The position numbers and the translations under genes were made by a program. DNA of 64,000 bases from Flavobacteriaceae bacterium (GTDB taxonomy: Bacteria > Bacteroidota > Bacteroidia > Flavobacteriales > Flavobacteriaceae), in NCBI GenBank assembly GCA_016764435.1, contig JAESRX010000012.1:1-64000 (forward strand), written 5' to 3'. This document shows positions 27,126 to 37,595 of the stretch, one piece after another. The notes under the pieces are model-generated. The model saw nothing but the letters and a program-made list of their open reading frames with translations, was not told the DNA's origin and did no database searches. Numbering within the stretch: the stretch's first letter is position 1; each line of letters opens with the position of its first letter.

Positions 27126-30100
27126 ATGAAATTCAATCGTTTTAACTTCTTATTATTTCTTGTTTTTTATTGCTCATTAACCATCGTTAACGGTCAAAGT
27201 AATAAAGCGATAAATGATTTAAAATTTAGACATTATTCATCAAAGGCGGGATTGTCACAGAGTACTGTCATTTGTATTTTACAAGACAGTAAAGGTTTTT
27301 TATGGTTCGGAACAAGGGATGGCTTAAACAGGTACGATGGCAGTAAATTTGAAATTTACAGACATGATTCTCAAGATACAAAAAGTCTAAATCACAGCTT
27401 TATTAAATGCCTTTTCGAAGACAAAAGAGGAAATCTATGGATAGGAACATCTAATGGACTCAATCTATATGACCCTATCAATAATAATTTTGAAAGGTTT
27501 CAACATAGTACAAATAAAGAAAGTATTGTTAACAATGAAATTTGGAGCATCAATTCTCACGATGAAAATAATTTATGGTTGGGCACAAATTCAGGCTTAG
27601 ACAAATTTAATATCAATAGTAAAAAAGCAACGCATTTCCTCAACAATAAAGAAAACAACAATGGGTTCTCTAGCCCTAAAATACGCACACTATTAAAAGC
27701 AAGTAATGGTGACCTCTGGATAGTTAGCACCAAAGAAATCGGAAAGTACAGTCCAAAAACCAACACCTTTAAACGCTATTTATACCCACAGAAAACAGCC
27801 ACAGATGTCAATATTAATAATGTCCCGTCTATTTATGAGGATCATCATAAAAACATCTGGTTTGGGTATGAAAAAGGACTCTATTTATTTAATAAAAAAA
27901 CAGAAAGCTTTGATTTTTTCCTTCCCAATAATGATGCAACAAAAGGAATAGATAAAGACGTTCGAACTATCTGTGAAGATTCCCTAGGAAACCTATGGAT
28001 AGGAACCTATAATGGTCTCTACATCATTAGTAAAAATAAAAACGAAGTATCTCACTTTGTACACGATGAAAACAACCCCTACAGTTTGAGTCAAAATTCC
28101 ATTTGGAAAATTTTTGAAGATACGAAAGGAGATATGTGGATCGGAACCTATGCTGGAGGTATTAACTATTACGACAGAAATTATGACTTGTTTAAAAATT
28201 TTATAGCTGGAATTGATAATTCAAAACTCAACTATAAAGTTGTAAGCTCCATTCATGAAGATGCTGCCCACAATTTATGGATTGGCACCGAAGGTGGAGG
28301 GATAAATTTCTACCATAAAAAAACAAATTCATTTAAATACTACACCCACGATAGTAATGACCCAAATACGCTGAGTAATAATAATGTCAAAGCGATGATT
28401 ATAAGTAGGGATGGACATATTTGGATTGGGACTCATAAAGGAGGACTGAACGTTTTAAATCCAAAAAAAACACCTTATTCGTTTAAAAAATATAAAAACA
28501 TAGCAGGTAACACCAATAGCATTAGTGACGACAGGGTGATTTCCTTATTTGAAGATTATCAAGACAATATTTGGATTGGAACCTCAGGAGGCGGACTGAA
28601 TTGGTATAACAGAAAGGAAAACAAAATCACTCGAATAACAGATCCTCTACATAAAATAGGGGCTATTATTTACACTATAAAAACATCTTCCGATAAAAAA
28701 ACACTTTTAATAGGGAGTAACCAAGGCCTCAGTAAAATAAACATTCTAACAAAGGAAATAACCTCTGTTAATTTCACTAAAAATAAAAACGCAGAGAAAG
28801 TGACCGTTTTATGTGTTTTTTTGGATGAAAATGCGACTCTTTGGATAGGCACCGAAGGACAAGGAATCTACCAATACAATTCACACACCAAAGAAAGCAT
28901 CCAATATGGGATTACTCAAGGACTCCCCAACGAAGTGATTTACGCAATAATAGAGAGCAACAACGCGCTCTGGATTAGCACTAATTACGGATTAAGTCAA
29001 TTAAACTTAAAGACTAACACCTTCAAAAACTTTGATGAATTTGATGGACTACAAGGCAATGAATTCAATCATGGTGCCTACTTAAAACACAGCAATGGAG
29101 ATTTAATTTTTGGAGGTGTTAATGGTTGTACCATTTTTAACCCTATTAAAATTATTGACAATCCATTTATACCTCCAGTATCCATTACCAACTTAACCGT
29201 AAACAACAAACCGTATTTAAACATCACTGATGCAACACCAGAAGTACAACTTACACATAAACAGAATGTTTTTACCATTAAATTCTCTGCGTTAAGCTAC
29301 TCTCAACCAGAAAAAAACCAATACGCCTATACACTAGAAGGATTTGACACAGATTGGAATTTTGTAGGCAATAAAAAATCAGCGACCTATACCAACTTAA
29401 ATTCAGGTGATTTTTTATTTAAAGTTAAAGCCTCTAATAGTGACGGAGTCTGGAATGAAAAAGGAGCTGTAATTCACATCACAGTGCTACCTGCACCATG
29501 GAAAACGATGTGGGCATACACTTTCTATTTGTTAATATTCCTCCTACTAATTTACTTTTTTAGAAAATTTAGACTCTCCAGAATAAATGAAAAAAATGAA
29601 CTTAAACTTGAGAAACTTGAAAAAGAAAAAATCAAGGAAATCAGTAAATTAAAATTAAAATTATTTACTAATATTTCTCATGATTTCAGGACACCACTTA
29701 CTTTAATTACAGGTCCTGTAGAGCAAATGTTAAAAATAAAAAACAGCAACCCTCTAATAAAAAGAAACCTAGAAACCATCCAAAGAAACACCGATGTTCT
29801 CTTGCAGTTAATCAATGAATTATTAGATTTTAGAAAATTCGACTCTGGGAAATTAGAATTACAAGCAACAAAAAATGACATCATTTCCTTTACTGAAAAC
29901 ATTAAAAAAACCTTTGATCAATTAGCTGTTCAAAAAAGCATCACATTTACCTTTAATCATAAAGACACCCAACTAGACGTATGGTTTGACGTCCTGAAAT
30001 TAAAAAAAATATTATTTAACTTACTCTCTAACGCCTTCAAATTCACTTCTAATAACAGTAAGATTATCATCAACATCTCTGTAGAACCCTCTCGGAAAAA

Positions 30101-31280
30101 GCACCAATCATCAGAAGGAAAAGTTAAAATAGACATTATAAATTACGGAAAATTAATTCCCAAAAAGCACATTAAGGATATTTTTAAAAGGTTCTATCAA
30201 TTTCACAAGAATGAATTTCAAAGTGGTACTGGAATAGGCTTATCTTTAGCTCAAAACCTAATAGAACTACACAAAGGCTCTATCTCCGTAACGAGCTCTA
30301 TTACAGACGGTACTTATTTTTCAATTTTATTACCCTTAGGAAAAAAGCATCTTACAAAAAAGGAATGTATCTCAACAATAGAGCCTTCCGAAGATAATAA
30401 TAATAATTTCGAAAAGCCCTCTTATGTCTTACAAGAATTAAGGTCTCAAAAAATAGAAAAAGAACCTATTGAAGAAAATCATAACAAGACTTTAGATACA
30501 ATATTAGTAGTAGAAGATAATACTGAATTAAGGAATTTCATAAAAAACATATTCCTTTCAAAATACAACATATTAGAAGCTAAAAACGGAAAGGAAGGAT
30601 TTAAAATCGCAAAAGAAAACATCATTAACCTTATTATAAGTGACATTAAAATGCCAGAAATGGACGGATTCGAATTGTGTAATCACTTAAAAAAAGACAT
30701 CACAACCAGTCATATTCCAGTAATATTATTAACGGCAAAAACATCTCAATTTCACTATACAAAAGGCTATGAAATAGGCGCTGATGCATACATCACCAAA
30801 CCTTTTAATTCTCACCTTCTTGAAATAAGAGTCCATAATTTAATAAAATCAAGAAAAAACTTGATCAATAAATTCAAAAAAGACACCATCCTAAATCCGA
30901 AAGAATTAACAGCTACCTCTGCCGATGAAAATTTTTTAGAAAAGGCCATTCAAATAGTAGAAGTAAACATGTCAAATCCTGATTTTACAATCCATGAATT
31001 TACACGTGAAATGCACATGAGCAGGTCTGGTTTATACAAGAAATTAAAATCATTAACAGGACAATCTGTAAACGAATTTGTCCGTACTATTAAACTAAAA
31101 AGAGCGGGACAACTCATCTCAAACACTAAGATGAACATCTCAGAAATCGCCTACAACCTAGGATTTAGCGACTTAAAACACTTCAGGAAAACGTTTAAAA
31201 ATTTATTTAAAGAATTACCTTCTGAATATAGAATCAGTCAGCAAAATTCAAGTTCAGAAGATCCGTTATCGAAAAACTAA
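27126..31280 (+). CDS. Hybrid two-component system regulator (HTCS) of the PUL
   Basis: One-protein sensor and transcription factor spanning the inner membrane. Of 1384 residues, a signal peptide (1-23) is followed by a periplasmic double beta-propeller of Reg_prop repeats (many LWIGT-NGL copies, about 35-690), a Y_Y_Y domain (about 700-785), one membrane helix near 795-815, HisKA with His852 (ISHDFRTPLTLITGP), HATPase (GTGIGLSLAQNLIELH), a receiver with Asp1173 (ISDIKMPEMDG) and a C-terminal AraC-type HTH (about 1285-1375; AYNLGFSDLKHFRKTFKNLF). HTCS proteins of this build control glycosaminoglycan PULs in Bacteroides and bind oligosaccharide products in the periplasm. It is adjacent to the PUL and the likely reader of the three direct repeats. 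Confidence 0.95.
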   Translation: MKFNRFNFLLFLVFYCSLTIVNGQSNKAINDLKFRHYSSKAGLSQSTVICILQDSKGFLWFGTRDGLNRYDGSKFEIYRHDSQDTKSLNHSFIKCLFEDKRGNLWIGTSNGLNLYDPINNNFERFQHSTNKESIVNNEIWSINSHDENNLWLGTNSGLDKFNINSKKATHFLNNKENNNGFSSPKIRTLLKASNGDLWIVSTKEIGKYSPKTNTFKRYLYPQKTATDVNINNVPSIYEDHHKNIWFGYEKGLYLFNKKTESFDFFLPNNDATKGIDKDVRTICEDSLGNLWIGTYNGLYIISKNKNEVSHFVHDENNPYSLSQNSIWKIFEDTKGDMWIGTYAGGINYYDRNYDLFKNFIAGIDNSKLNYKVVSSIHEDAAHNLWIGTEGGGINFYHKKTNSFKYYTHDSNDPNTLSNNNVKAMIISRDGHIWIGTHKGGLNVLNPKKTPYSFKKYKNIAGNTNSISDDRVISLFEDYQDNIWIGTSGGGLNWYNRKENKITRITDPLHKIGAIIYTIKTSSDKKTLLIGSNQGLSKINILTKEITSVNFTKNKNAEKVTVLCVFLDENATLWIGTEGQGIYQYNSHTKESIQYGITQGLPNEVIYAIIESNNALWISTNYGLSQLNLKTNTFKNFDEFDGLQGNEFNHGAYLKHSNGDLIFGGVNGCTIFNPIKIIDNPFIPPVSITNLTVNNKPYLNITDATPEVQLTHKQNVFTIKFSALSYSQPEKNQYAYTLEGFDTDWNFVGNKKSATYTNLNSGDFLFKVKASNSDGVWNEKGAVIHITVLPAPWKTMWAYTFYLLIFLLLIYFFRKFRLSRINEKNELKLEKLEKEKIKEISKLKLKLFTNISHDFRTPLTLITGPVEQMLKIKNSNPLIKRNLETIQRNTDVLLQLINELLDFRKFDSGKLELQATKNDIISFTENIKKTFDQLAVQKSITFTFNHKDTQLDVWFDVLKLKKILFNLLSNAFKFTSNNSKIIINISVEPSRKKHQSSEGKVKIDIINYGKLIPKKHIKDIFKRFYQFHKNEFQSGTGIGLSLAQNLIELHKGSISVTSSITDGTYFSILLPLGKKHLTKKECISTIEPSEDNNNNFEKPSYVLQELRSQKIEKEPIEENHNKTLDTILVVEDNTELRNFIKNIFLSKYNILEAKNGKEGFKIAKENIINLIISDIKMPEMDGFELCNHLKKDITTSHIPVILLTAKTSQFHYTKGYEIGADAYITKPFNSHLLEIRVHNLIKSRKNLINKFKKDTILNPKELTATSADENFLEKAIQIVEVNMSNPDFTIHEFTREMHMSRSGLYKKLKSLTGQSVNEFVRTIKLKRAGQLISNTKMNISEIAYNLGFSDLKHFRKTFKNLFKELPSEYRISQQNSSSEDPLSKN

Positions 31281-31682
31281 TCTTCTTTCTAATATTCTAA
31301 ATAGCTACTAAAAACTATTTCAGAAGGTATTATCCAGCTATTATCAGCTTATAAAGTTACCGCATCAGGGCAAGTCTCATCTCTTAAAAAAGAACACTCG
31401 CTATGCTAAATCGTGAAATTAATTCAGCCCCCCAAGGAACAAAGCTTCCAAAATCAACTAAGGAACAAGTGTTTATATTTTCCAGTTGTTAACAATAAAG
31501 AACAGTACTCCCCATCATCCAAGTTCTAAATCACATCGCCCCTTTAAATATAGTTGTCAAATTTTAACTATCTTTGTAACACTAGGCATACTAACTAAAA
31601 TTAGTTCCTATTCTCCCCTAGTTACTTATTGCTGTAGCTACAAGAGACTAAAAACAATTGTGCCATAGAAACACCTATTCAA
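31281..31682. other. Intergenic region between HTCS and kinase genes
   Basis: About 400 bp. A TATCTTTG box at 31569-31576 could be the -7 element of the kinase operon, but it is more than 100 bp from the start at 31683 and the nearest TTG (31554) is too close to be a -33. A 60-codon frame at 31486-31668 has no convincing protein character. Confidence 0.35.
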
Positions 31683-32465
31683 ATGAAAGAAAAAGAAGCA
31701 TTGAATTCTGAATTAAGAAAAGAAATAATAGTACTTAAAGAACAGTTAAAAACTGCAACAGAAGAACTTGAACACAGGCAAACAAAACAAGCTTTTATTA
31801 TTGGAAAAACCATCCATAATTTAAAAAACCCTGTTGGTATTTCTTCTTCCTTTGCAGAAATGATGTTGGAAGATCTAGAATTTTACACCCCTGAAAAATT
31901 AAAAAAACACCTCACAGTGATAAAAAGCTCCTGTGATTTTTCCATTACATTATTAAATAATTTACAATACATTTCCAAATTAGAGAGCGGAAAATCACCA
32001 CTAAATCTAGTAGAAAAAAACTACTGTAAACTGGTAAAGAAAGCTGTAAAATCACAGCAATTATTAGCCAATAAAAAAAACATAACGCTAGAACTTGACG
32101 TAGACTGTGACTCCTGTAAAATACAGTTAGACCCTGTCGAAATAACACAAGTTCTACACAATATTATTCACAATGCTCATCGGTTTTCTCTTGAGAAAAG
32201 CACCATAAAAATTACAGTAACAGCCTCTGATCATTTTATAATAACTACTGTTACAGACCAAGGAATCGGAATTGCTCAAAAGGATTTAAAAGATATTTTT
32301 AATGAATTTAAAGTCATTGCTACTTTTTCCTCTGATGGAGAAAAATGCTTAGGTCTCGGGCTCAGCATCGCTAAAGAAATTATAGAACAACACCATGGGG
32401 AAATCACAGTTAGCAGTACGCTGAACCAAGGAAGTACTTTTACACTCAAATTACCAAGAAATTAA
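31683..32465 (+). CDS. Soluble histidine kinase without a sensor domain
   Basis: 260 residues with no membrane segment. An N-terminal coiled coil (about 1-35, KEKEALNSELRKEIIVLKEQL) is followed by a dimerisation/phosphoacceptor domain with His45 in KTIHNLKNPVG, and a HATPase domain with an N box (VLHNIIHNAH), G1 (DQGIGI) and G2 (GLGLSIAKEI). The H box lacks the usual HE-RTP, but HNLKNP is found in other kinases. It has no receiver. It is followed after 24 bp by the large hybrid kinase gene, so the two are probably co-transcribed and may share a signal. The input is unknown. Confidence 0.85.
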   Translation: MKEKEALNSELRKEIIVLKEQLKTATEELEHRQTKQAFIIGKTIHNLKNPVGISSSFAEMMLEDLEFYTPEKLKKHLTVIKSSCDFSITLLNNLQYISKLESGKSPLNLVEKNYCKLVKKAVKSQQLLANKKNITLELDVDCDSCKIQLDPVEITQVLHNIIHNAHRFSLEKSTIKITVTASDHFIITTVTDQGIGIAQKDLKDIFNEFKVIATFSSDGEKCLGLGLSIAKEIIEQHHGEITVSSTLNQGSTFTLKLPRN

Positions 32466-32489
32466 TTCCTCCGTAAACGAATAACAACT

Positions 32490-35400
32490 ATGAATAAAAT
32501 TATTTCCCCGAGTAATTATTCAACATTAAACCAGTTATCTAAACAGGAACTCATCGCCTTGTTATTAAATCAACAGGCTGTATCCCCTCTACAAGAGAGC
32601 ATTCCTACTACTTCTCTAACTCCGATTTTAAAAGACTCTCTAAAAAACATAAATGCAGGTTTTATGTTTGTAGATAACGAAGGGTTTCTATTGTGCTTAA
32701 ATAAGACTGCTGAAAAATTAATAGGAAAATCAAAAAAAAATTTAATTGGCAAAAATATATGGAAAGAATTTCCTGGGAAAAAAGGAGATTTATTTTTTGA
32801 CAACTTCCACGCCTCGATTGATAAAAATAGGAGTTTTAATTTTAGAAGCTATTTTAGACCTTGGAAAAAATGGTTTGAAAATATAATCATTCCTTCAAAA
32901 TACGGAGTTTCTGTTTTTTTTAATGACATTACTCAAGAAGTGGCCCTTGACAAAAATAAGACAGAGGCCTATATGTTTCTAAAACAAAGTAGTCATGTTT
33001 CTTTTATGTGGTTAAATAAGCCTGGTTGGCCTATAGAATATGTTTCAGACAATGTAGAGCAACTACTGGGTTACAGCCAAGAATATTTTATTACAAAAAA
33101 AATAAAATACCAAACAATCATTCACCCAAATGATCTTAAAAGGTTAAAAAAACAAGCGTCCATAAAATTAAATCAACAATCCTTAACCTCCGCTAATGAT
33201 ACCGTTTCCTACCCTCCATATCGCATCATTAAAAAAAACGGAGAAATTATATGGGTCTCAGAAACGAATGTATTTCAAACAAATGAAAACGGAGACATAG
33301 AATCCTATAGAGGAGTTATTAAAGATGTAACGGAGCAACAAAAAATAAAATACACACTAGATTTAATCACTAATTCTACTTCCCATATTGTAGGAAAAGA
33401 ATTTCTAGATACCATTTGCTTAGAAATAACTAAAAGTCTCCAATCTGATTTAACTTTTATTGGTTTTCTAAACAATACCGATCATATCATCGAAACTATT
33501 TCCGTATCTAATCGACAAGGAAACACAGAAAACTTTGAATACAACACGGACTACACGCCTTGTGAAATCACCCTTGCTCTTGACATCCAAAGTATCCCTA
33601 AAAATGTCACCAAATTATACCCAAAAGACTCCTTTTTAATTAACTCTAATTATGAAGGCTATGTCGGAGTCTCTCTTTTTGACAAGAATCAAAAGCCAAT
33701 AGGAATTATCGTTTCTCTTTTTAAAAAACCGATAGAAGACGAAGACTTTACAAAAACAATACTTCAGATTTTCTCTACACGCATAGCTGCAGAGATTCAA
33801 AGCATTAAGAACAAAGAAGAGGCAACAAAAAATCAACAAGAAGCTTGGGGCTTATTTGACGATGCCGCTTCCCCTATTTGGATTCAGGACTTATCTAAAG
33901 TAAAGTTATATTTTGATACATTAAAAGAAAATGGGGTTCTAAATTTCATGGACTATATTCATGACAATCCTCAAGATTTAAAACACATCAATTCCCTCAT
34001 TGTATTAAAAAAAGCCAATAAAAAAAGTTTGGAATTATTCAATATTTCAGATGTCAATTCCTTACCTAAAAACCTAAGTCAATTCCTAATTACGGAGTCG
34101 GTTCCAGCCCTACTTCAAGGCTTAAATAATGTTTTTAAAAACAAACGAAAATCTACGGAAGAATACCCAATGCTTATTAATGGTGTCCAAAAAACAATCA
34201 TTGTCGCTGCTATTATTCCAGATTTTTCTCAAAACACCTATGAGAAAATTCTATTTACGTTTAATGACATTACCGAACAACGAAAGACAGAAAAATTACT
34301 TCAAGAAAGCAGAAAAAGTCTACAAGATCAACTAGACAACACTCCCTTAGCCGCTATCACATGTGACCTGAATGGTACTATTACAAGTTGGAATCAGGCT
34401 GCAGAAACAATATTTGGATATCGTATGAAAGAAGCAATTGGGGAAAATTTTAAAAATATCGTTACTTTTAACAGTACTAAAAGAGAGGATCTTGTTTTTT
34501 TTAAAAAGCTTAAAGAATACAAAAACGTACAATACACCATACAAACAGTAACAAAACAAGGACTCGTCAGAACCACCAGATGGTATGTTATCCCTTTAAT
34601 GGATGCCAATAATAACATTATTGGCAATGGAGCACTCACCCAAGACATTACCGACGAAGTAGAGGCCAATAAAAAAATAGAGTTCTCTGAAAAAAGATAC
34701 AGAGATCTCTTTAAAAAATCCAATGACCCTGTGCTCATATTTGACAATGATCTGATTATAGATTATAACAAAGCGGCACTCAAGGTATTGCAAATTTCAG
34801 ACATAAAAGAGCTCTTACTCAAACCTGTAGCTTCTATATCTCCCAAATATCAACCCAGCGGAAAACGATCTAAAAAGTTAAGTGAAAATAATCATCAAAA
34901 AGCTAGAAAAAACGGCCAACACCAATTTGAGTGGGTATTACAGAGAAAAGATAATAGTACCTTCCCTGCAGAAGTATCTATCACTTCCATAGAGACAAAA
35001 AATAAAAAAACTATCTTACATGTTATATTCAGAGACATTACAGCACGTAAAAACTCGAAAAAAAACTTAGAAAACGCCTTAGAAAAAGCCAAACAATCCG
35101 ATAAACTAAAATCTGCATTTTTAGCAAATATGAGTCATGAAATTAGAACTCCTATGAATGGTATCATCGGTTTTTCTGAATTATTTCTAGAACCGGACCT
35201 CAGCAATGAAGATCGAAAATATTATGCAGACATTGTCATCAATAGCAGTAAGCAATTACTGCATATTGTCAACAACATTCTAGACATTTCACAAATAGAA
35301 GCTGGAATGGTTCATGTAAAAAAGGAAGCCGTAAATTTAAATATGGTCCTTTCAAATACAAAAGCATTCTTTCTAGGAAAAGCGAATAACAAACAGCTGA

Positions 35401-36218
35401 CATTTAAGATTAGTCCAGGCCTAACGGAACATTTTATCATAGAATCTGACCTTTCTAAAATTCAACAAATTTTAAACAACCTAGTTTCCAATGCCCTTAA
35501 ATTTACAGAAAACGGAACCATCGAAGTCGGCTACGAATTAGTATCAAACTATATTCAATTCTTTGTAAAAGATACAGGAATAGGGATAAAAAAGAATCAT
35601 AAAGAAAAAATATTTAATCGGTTTACCCAAGCAAATTTTGATATTTCCACTCATTTTGGAGGCAATGGATTAGGACTTTCTATTTCTCAAAAACTAGTCC
35701 TATTACTGAACGGAAAGATATGGGTAGAATCCGTTTATTCCAAGGGTTCCAACTTCTTTTTCACCATTCCATACAAGACAAAAAACACGATCCATACTCT
35801 AGAAAAGACCACAAAAAACACTTTGGAATCTCCCCTAGAAATCATAAAAAAAAGAACCATTTTAGTAGCAGATGACGAGGCATTTAACATCCTATTTATT
35901 AAAGAGGTGTTTTCTGGTGAGCACTATACTGTTTTAGAAGCTACGAATGGTAAAGAAGCCGTAGAAATGTGTCATAAACACGCCCCAGATATAGATCTTG
36001 TTTTAATGGACGTAAAAATGCCACTAATGAATGGACTCGAAGCTACAAAAATCATCAAAAAAAAGCACCCTCAAATCCCTATCGTAGCCTTATCTGCTTA
36101 CGCCATGGAATCTGATATGCATAAGGCTCTCAGTTATGGTTGTGACAAGGCCATTTCTAAACCCGTAAATAAAAAAACTTTATTAAATATATTAGATGCG
36201 TTTACGCTTAAAAACTAG
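32490..36218 (+). CDS. Multi-PAS/GAF hybrid histidine kinase with receiver
   Basis: 1242 residues, predicted cytoplasmic, with no membrane helix. Order: PAS (about 48-150), PAS/PAC (about 165-290), a GAF-like domain (about 295-440), a divergent PAS of the type beginning IWIQDLSKVK (about 450-595), PAS (about 607-720), PAS (about 730-860), HisKA with His883 (NMSHEIRTPMNGIIGF), HATPase (NGLGLSISQKLV) and a C-terminal receiver with Asp1174 (LMDVKMPLMNG). There is no DNA-binding output, so it should act through phosphotransfer or the receiver. It is co-directional with the kinase 24 bp upstream. Its stop overlaps the stop of the convergent gene. Confidence 0.9.
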   Translation: MNKIISPSNYSTLNQLSKQELIALLLNQQAVSPLQESIPTTSLTPILKDSLKNINAGFMFVDNEGFLLCLNKTAEKLIGKSKKNLIGKNIWKEFPGKKGDLFFDNFHASIDKNRSFNFRSYFRPWKKWFENIIIPSKYGVSVFFNDITQEVALDKNKTEAYMFLKQSSHVSFMWLNKPGWPIEYVSDNVEQLLGYSQEYFITKKIKYQTIIHPNDLKRLKKQASIKLNQQSLTSANDTVSYPPYRIIKKNGEIIWVSETNVFQTNENGDIESYRGVIKDVTEQQKIKYTLDLITNSTSHIVGKEFLDTICLEITKSLQSDLTFIGFLNNTDHIIETISVSNRQGNTENFEYNTDYTPCEITLALDIQSIPKNVTKLYPKDSFLINSNYEGYVGVSLFDKNQKPIGIIVSLFKKPIEDEDFTKTILQIFSTRIAAEIQSIKNKEEATKNQQEAWGLFDDAASPIWIQDLSKVKLYFDTLKENGVLNFMDYIHDNPQDLKHINSLIVLKKANKKSLELFNISDVNSLPKNLSQFLITESVPALLQGLNNVFKNKRKSTEEYPMLINGVQKTIIVAAIIPDFSQNTYEKILFTFNDITEQRKTEKLLQESRKSLQDQLDNTPLAAITCDLNGTITSWNQAAETIFGYRMKEAIGENFKNIVTFNSTKREDLVFFKKLKEYKNVQYTIQTVTKQGLVRTTRWYVIPLMDANNNIIGNGALTQDITDEVEANKKIEFSEKRYRDLFKKSNDPVLIFDNDLIIDYNKAALKVLQISDIKELLLKPVASISPKYQPSGKRSKKLSENNHQKARKNGQHQFEWVLQRKDNSTFPAEVSITSIETKNKKTILHVIFRDITARKNSKKNLENALEKAKQSDKLKSAFLANMSHEIRTPMNGIIGFSELFLEPDLSNEDRKYYADIVINSSKQLLHIVNNILDISQIEAGMVHVKKEAVNLNMVLSNTKAFFLGKANNKQLTFKISPGLTEHFIIESDLSKIQQILNNLVSNALKFTENGTIEVGYELVSNYIQFFVKDTGIGIKKNHKEKIFNRFTQANFDISTHFGGNGLGLSISQKLVLLLNGKIWVESVYSKGSNFFFTIPYKTKNTIHTLEKTTKNTLESPLEIIKKRTILVADDEAFNILFIKEVFSGEHYTVLEATNGKEAVEMCHKHAPDIDLVLMDVKMPLMNGLEATKIIKKKHPQIPIVALSAYAMESDMHKALSYGCDKAISKPVNKKTLLNILDAFTLKN

Positions 36219-37348
36219 CAAATCATAAAAAGGGGCAATTCCAAATAAAAAGTTGTCCCTAAACCTTCTACAGAGGTAAAGTAAACAGTTCCTTTCAAAT
36301 ATTTTTCGATGAATAATTTGGAGCTATAGGTACCGAGCCCCTTCCCTTCTCTAAATACTTGAGATTTGACATGATCCGGTATGATGGCTTGATTGTGTAC
36401 GGAAAAGACGAGGTTTTCTTTTAGTTTACTTAAACTAATTACAATCCCTTCTTTTTCTGTAGATGCCCGTAAAGCATTCTCAAGCAATGCAACCAACGCA
36501 TTGTACAATATACGACCATCAGAATAGAAGGTGAAATCGTCAAATTCCAACCCTTTTTCTAGACGTACTCCTTTTTTAGTGCATCTTTCTGAAAAATCTT
36601 TTACGAGCCGATCATAAAACACCACAGATTGCAATTTTTCATGCATTACCAAAAGCGTTTTATTTTTTGCTTCTGAAAAACATTGATGAAACGAGGTGCT
36701 TTCTTTTAATTGAATAATACCATCCGTTACTGAGGCATACAATTCTATTTCATTGTCAGAATCTTCTAAGGCCGTTTTATTAAGTACCTCAAATTGCTTT
36801 TGAAGCATCGAGATTTGACTCCCCATCCTTTCGAAGTACTCCTTATCCAACTGTTCTTTCAGTAACACAGAACTTACATCACTAATGGTCACTAATTGAT
36901 ACTTCTGATTTATTAATTCTAGCGTAACAGCAGACAATTCATATTTTTTTTCAAGGATGAAACCTTCCAATTCAGAAATAATAGTAACCGGAGTATTTTC
37001 TAGTGTCACAGCATCCTTCTTATTATTAAAAAGAATAAACACGCCACATGAGCCACATGCTTTTTCCCAATCACATTCCGTTCTAGGTTTATACTGAATA
37101 CATCCAAGTAGTGCTCCTATTTCACGTCCTATTATATCTTCAATCTGCTCAAATTGAAAATTTCTCAAAAACAAATCACTCGTAAAAACGAGTTCCTTCG
37201 CTTCATTAATAAGAATTACCATGGAATTTACTCCTTTTAAAACAGCCTGAGCCAACCTATTCTTTTTAAGCTTTTCAAATGCTTCGACTGCTTGTTCATT
37301 AGATTTCACAAATGGCAGTCTACTACTAGTCCTTGATTGATTTTTCAT
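36215..37348 (-). CDS. Kinase-type ATPase protein with PAS-like region and four-Cys motif
   Basis: 377 residues, soluble. The N-terminal part is PAS-like (VNSMVILINEAKELVFTSDLFLR, about 38-65) followed by Cys83, Cys92, Cys98 and Cys101 (C-x8-C-x5-C-x2-C), a possible metal or Fe-S site. The C-terminal part is a GHKL ATPase: N box VALLENALRAS, then GKGLGTYSSKLFIEKY as the G2 region. The G1 motif is degenerate (HNQAIIPDHV instead of DNGxGI), and no convincing phosphoacceptor His with an H box is visible before it. It may be a non-classical kinase or an ATP-binding signalling protein. It overlaps the upstream hybrid kinase by 4 bp, tail to tail. Confidence 0.75.
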   Translation of the reverse strand: MKNQSRTSSRLPFVKSNEQAVEAFEKLKKNRLAQAVLKGVNSMVILINEAKELVFTSDLFLRNFQFEQIEDIIGREIGALLGCIQYKPRTECDWEKACGSCGVFILFNNKKDAVTLENTPVTIISELEGFILEKKYELSAVTLELINQKYQLVTISDVSSVLLKEQLDKEYFERMGSQISMLQKQFEVLNKTALEDSDNEIELYASVTDGIIQLKESTSFHQCFSEAKNKTLLVMHEKLQSVVFYDRLVKDFSERCTKKGVRLEKGLEFDDFTFYSDGRILYNALVALLENALRASTEKEGIVISLSKLKENLVFSVHNQAIIPDHVKSQVFREGKGLGTYSSKLFIEKYLKGTVYFTSVEGLGTTFYLELPLFMIC

Positions 37349-37595
37349 TTGAGGAAATTAACATTAGAGCACTCTCCAAAGCGAAGATTCTCAATGCAAT
37401 ATACGCACAAAAAGGACTTGATTTCAAATAACCATTAGAAAATATTTAATAATAACACATTTTAATTATCAAATAACAAAAATAACCTCAAAATAAAACC
37501 ATATTATCACAATACTATTCTTTTGATTATTGTAATTTACCTGTCGAGTTTAACCAACTAAACTACAACCACTTACTTCTAAATCTCACCACTCC

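Noticed and set aside
31486-31668. 60-codon frame on the plus strand between HTCS and kinase genes
   Set aside because: The composition is Ser/Thr/His-rich without pattern, there is no ribosome-binding context, and no homologue is remembered.
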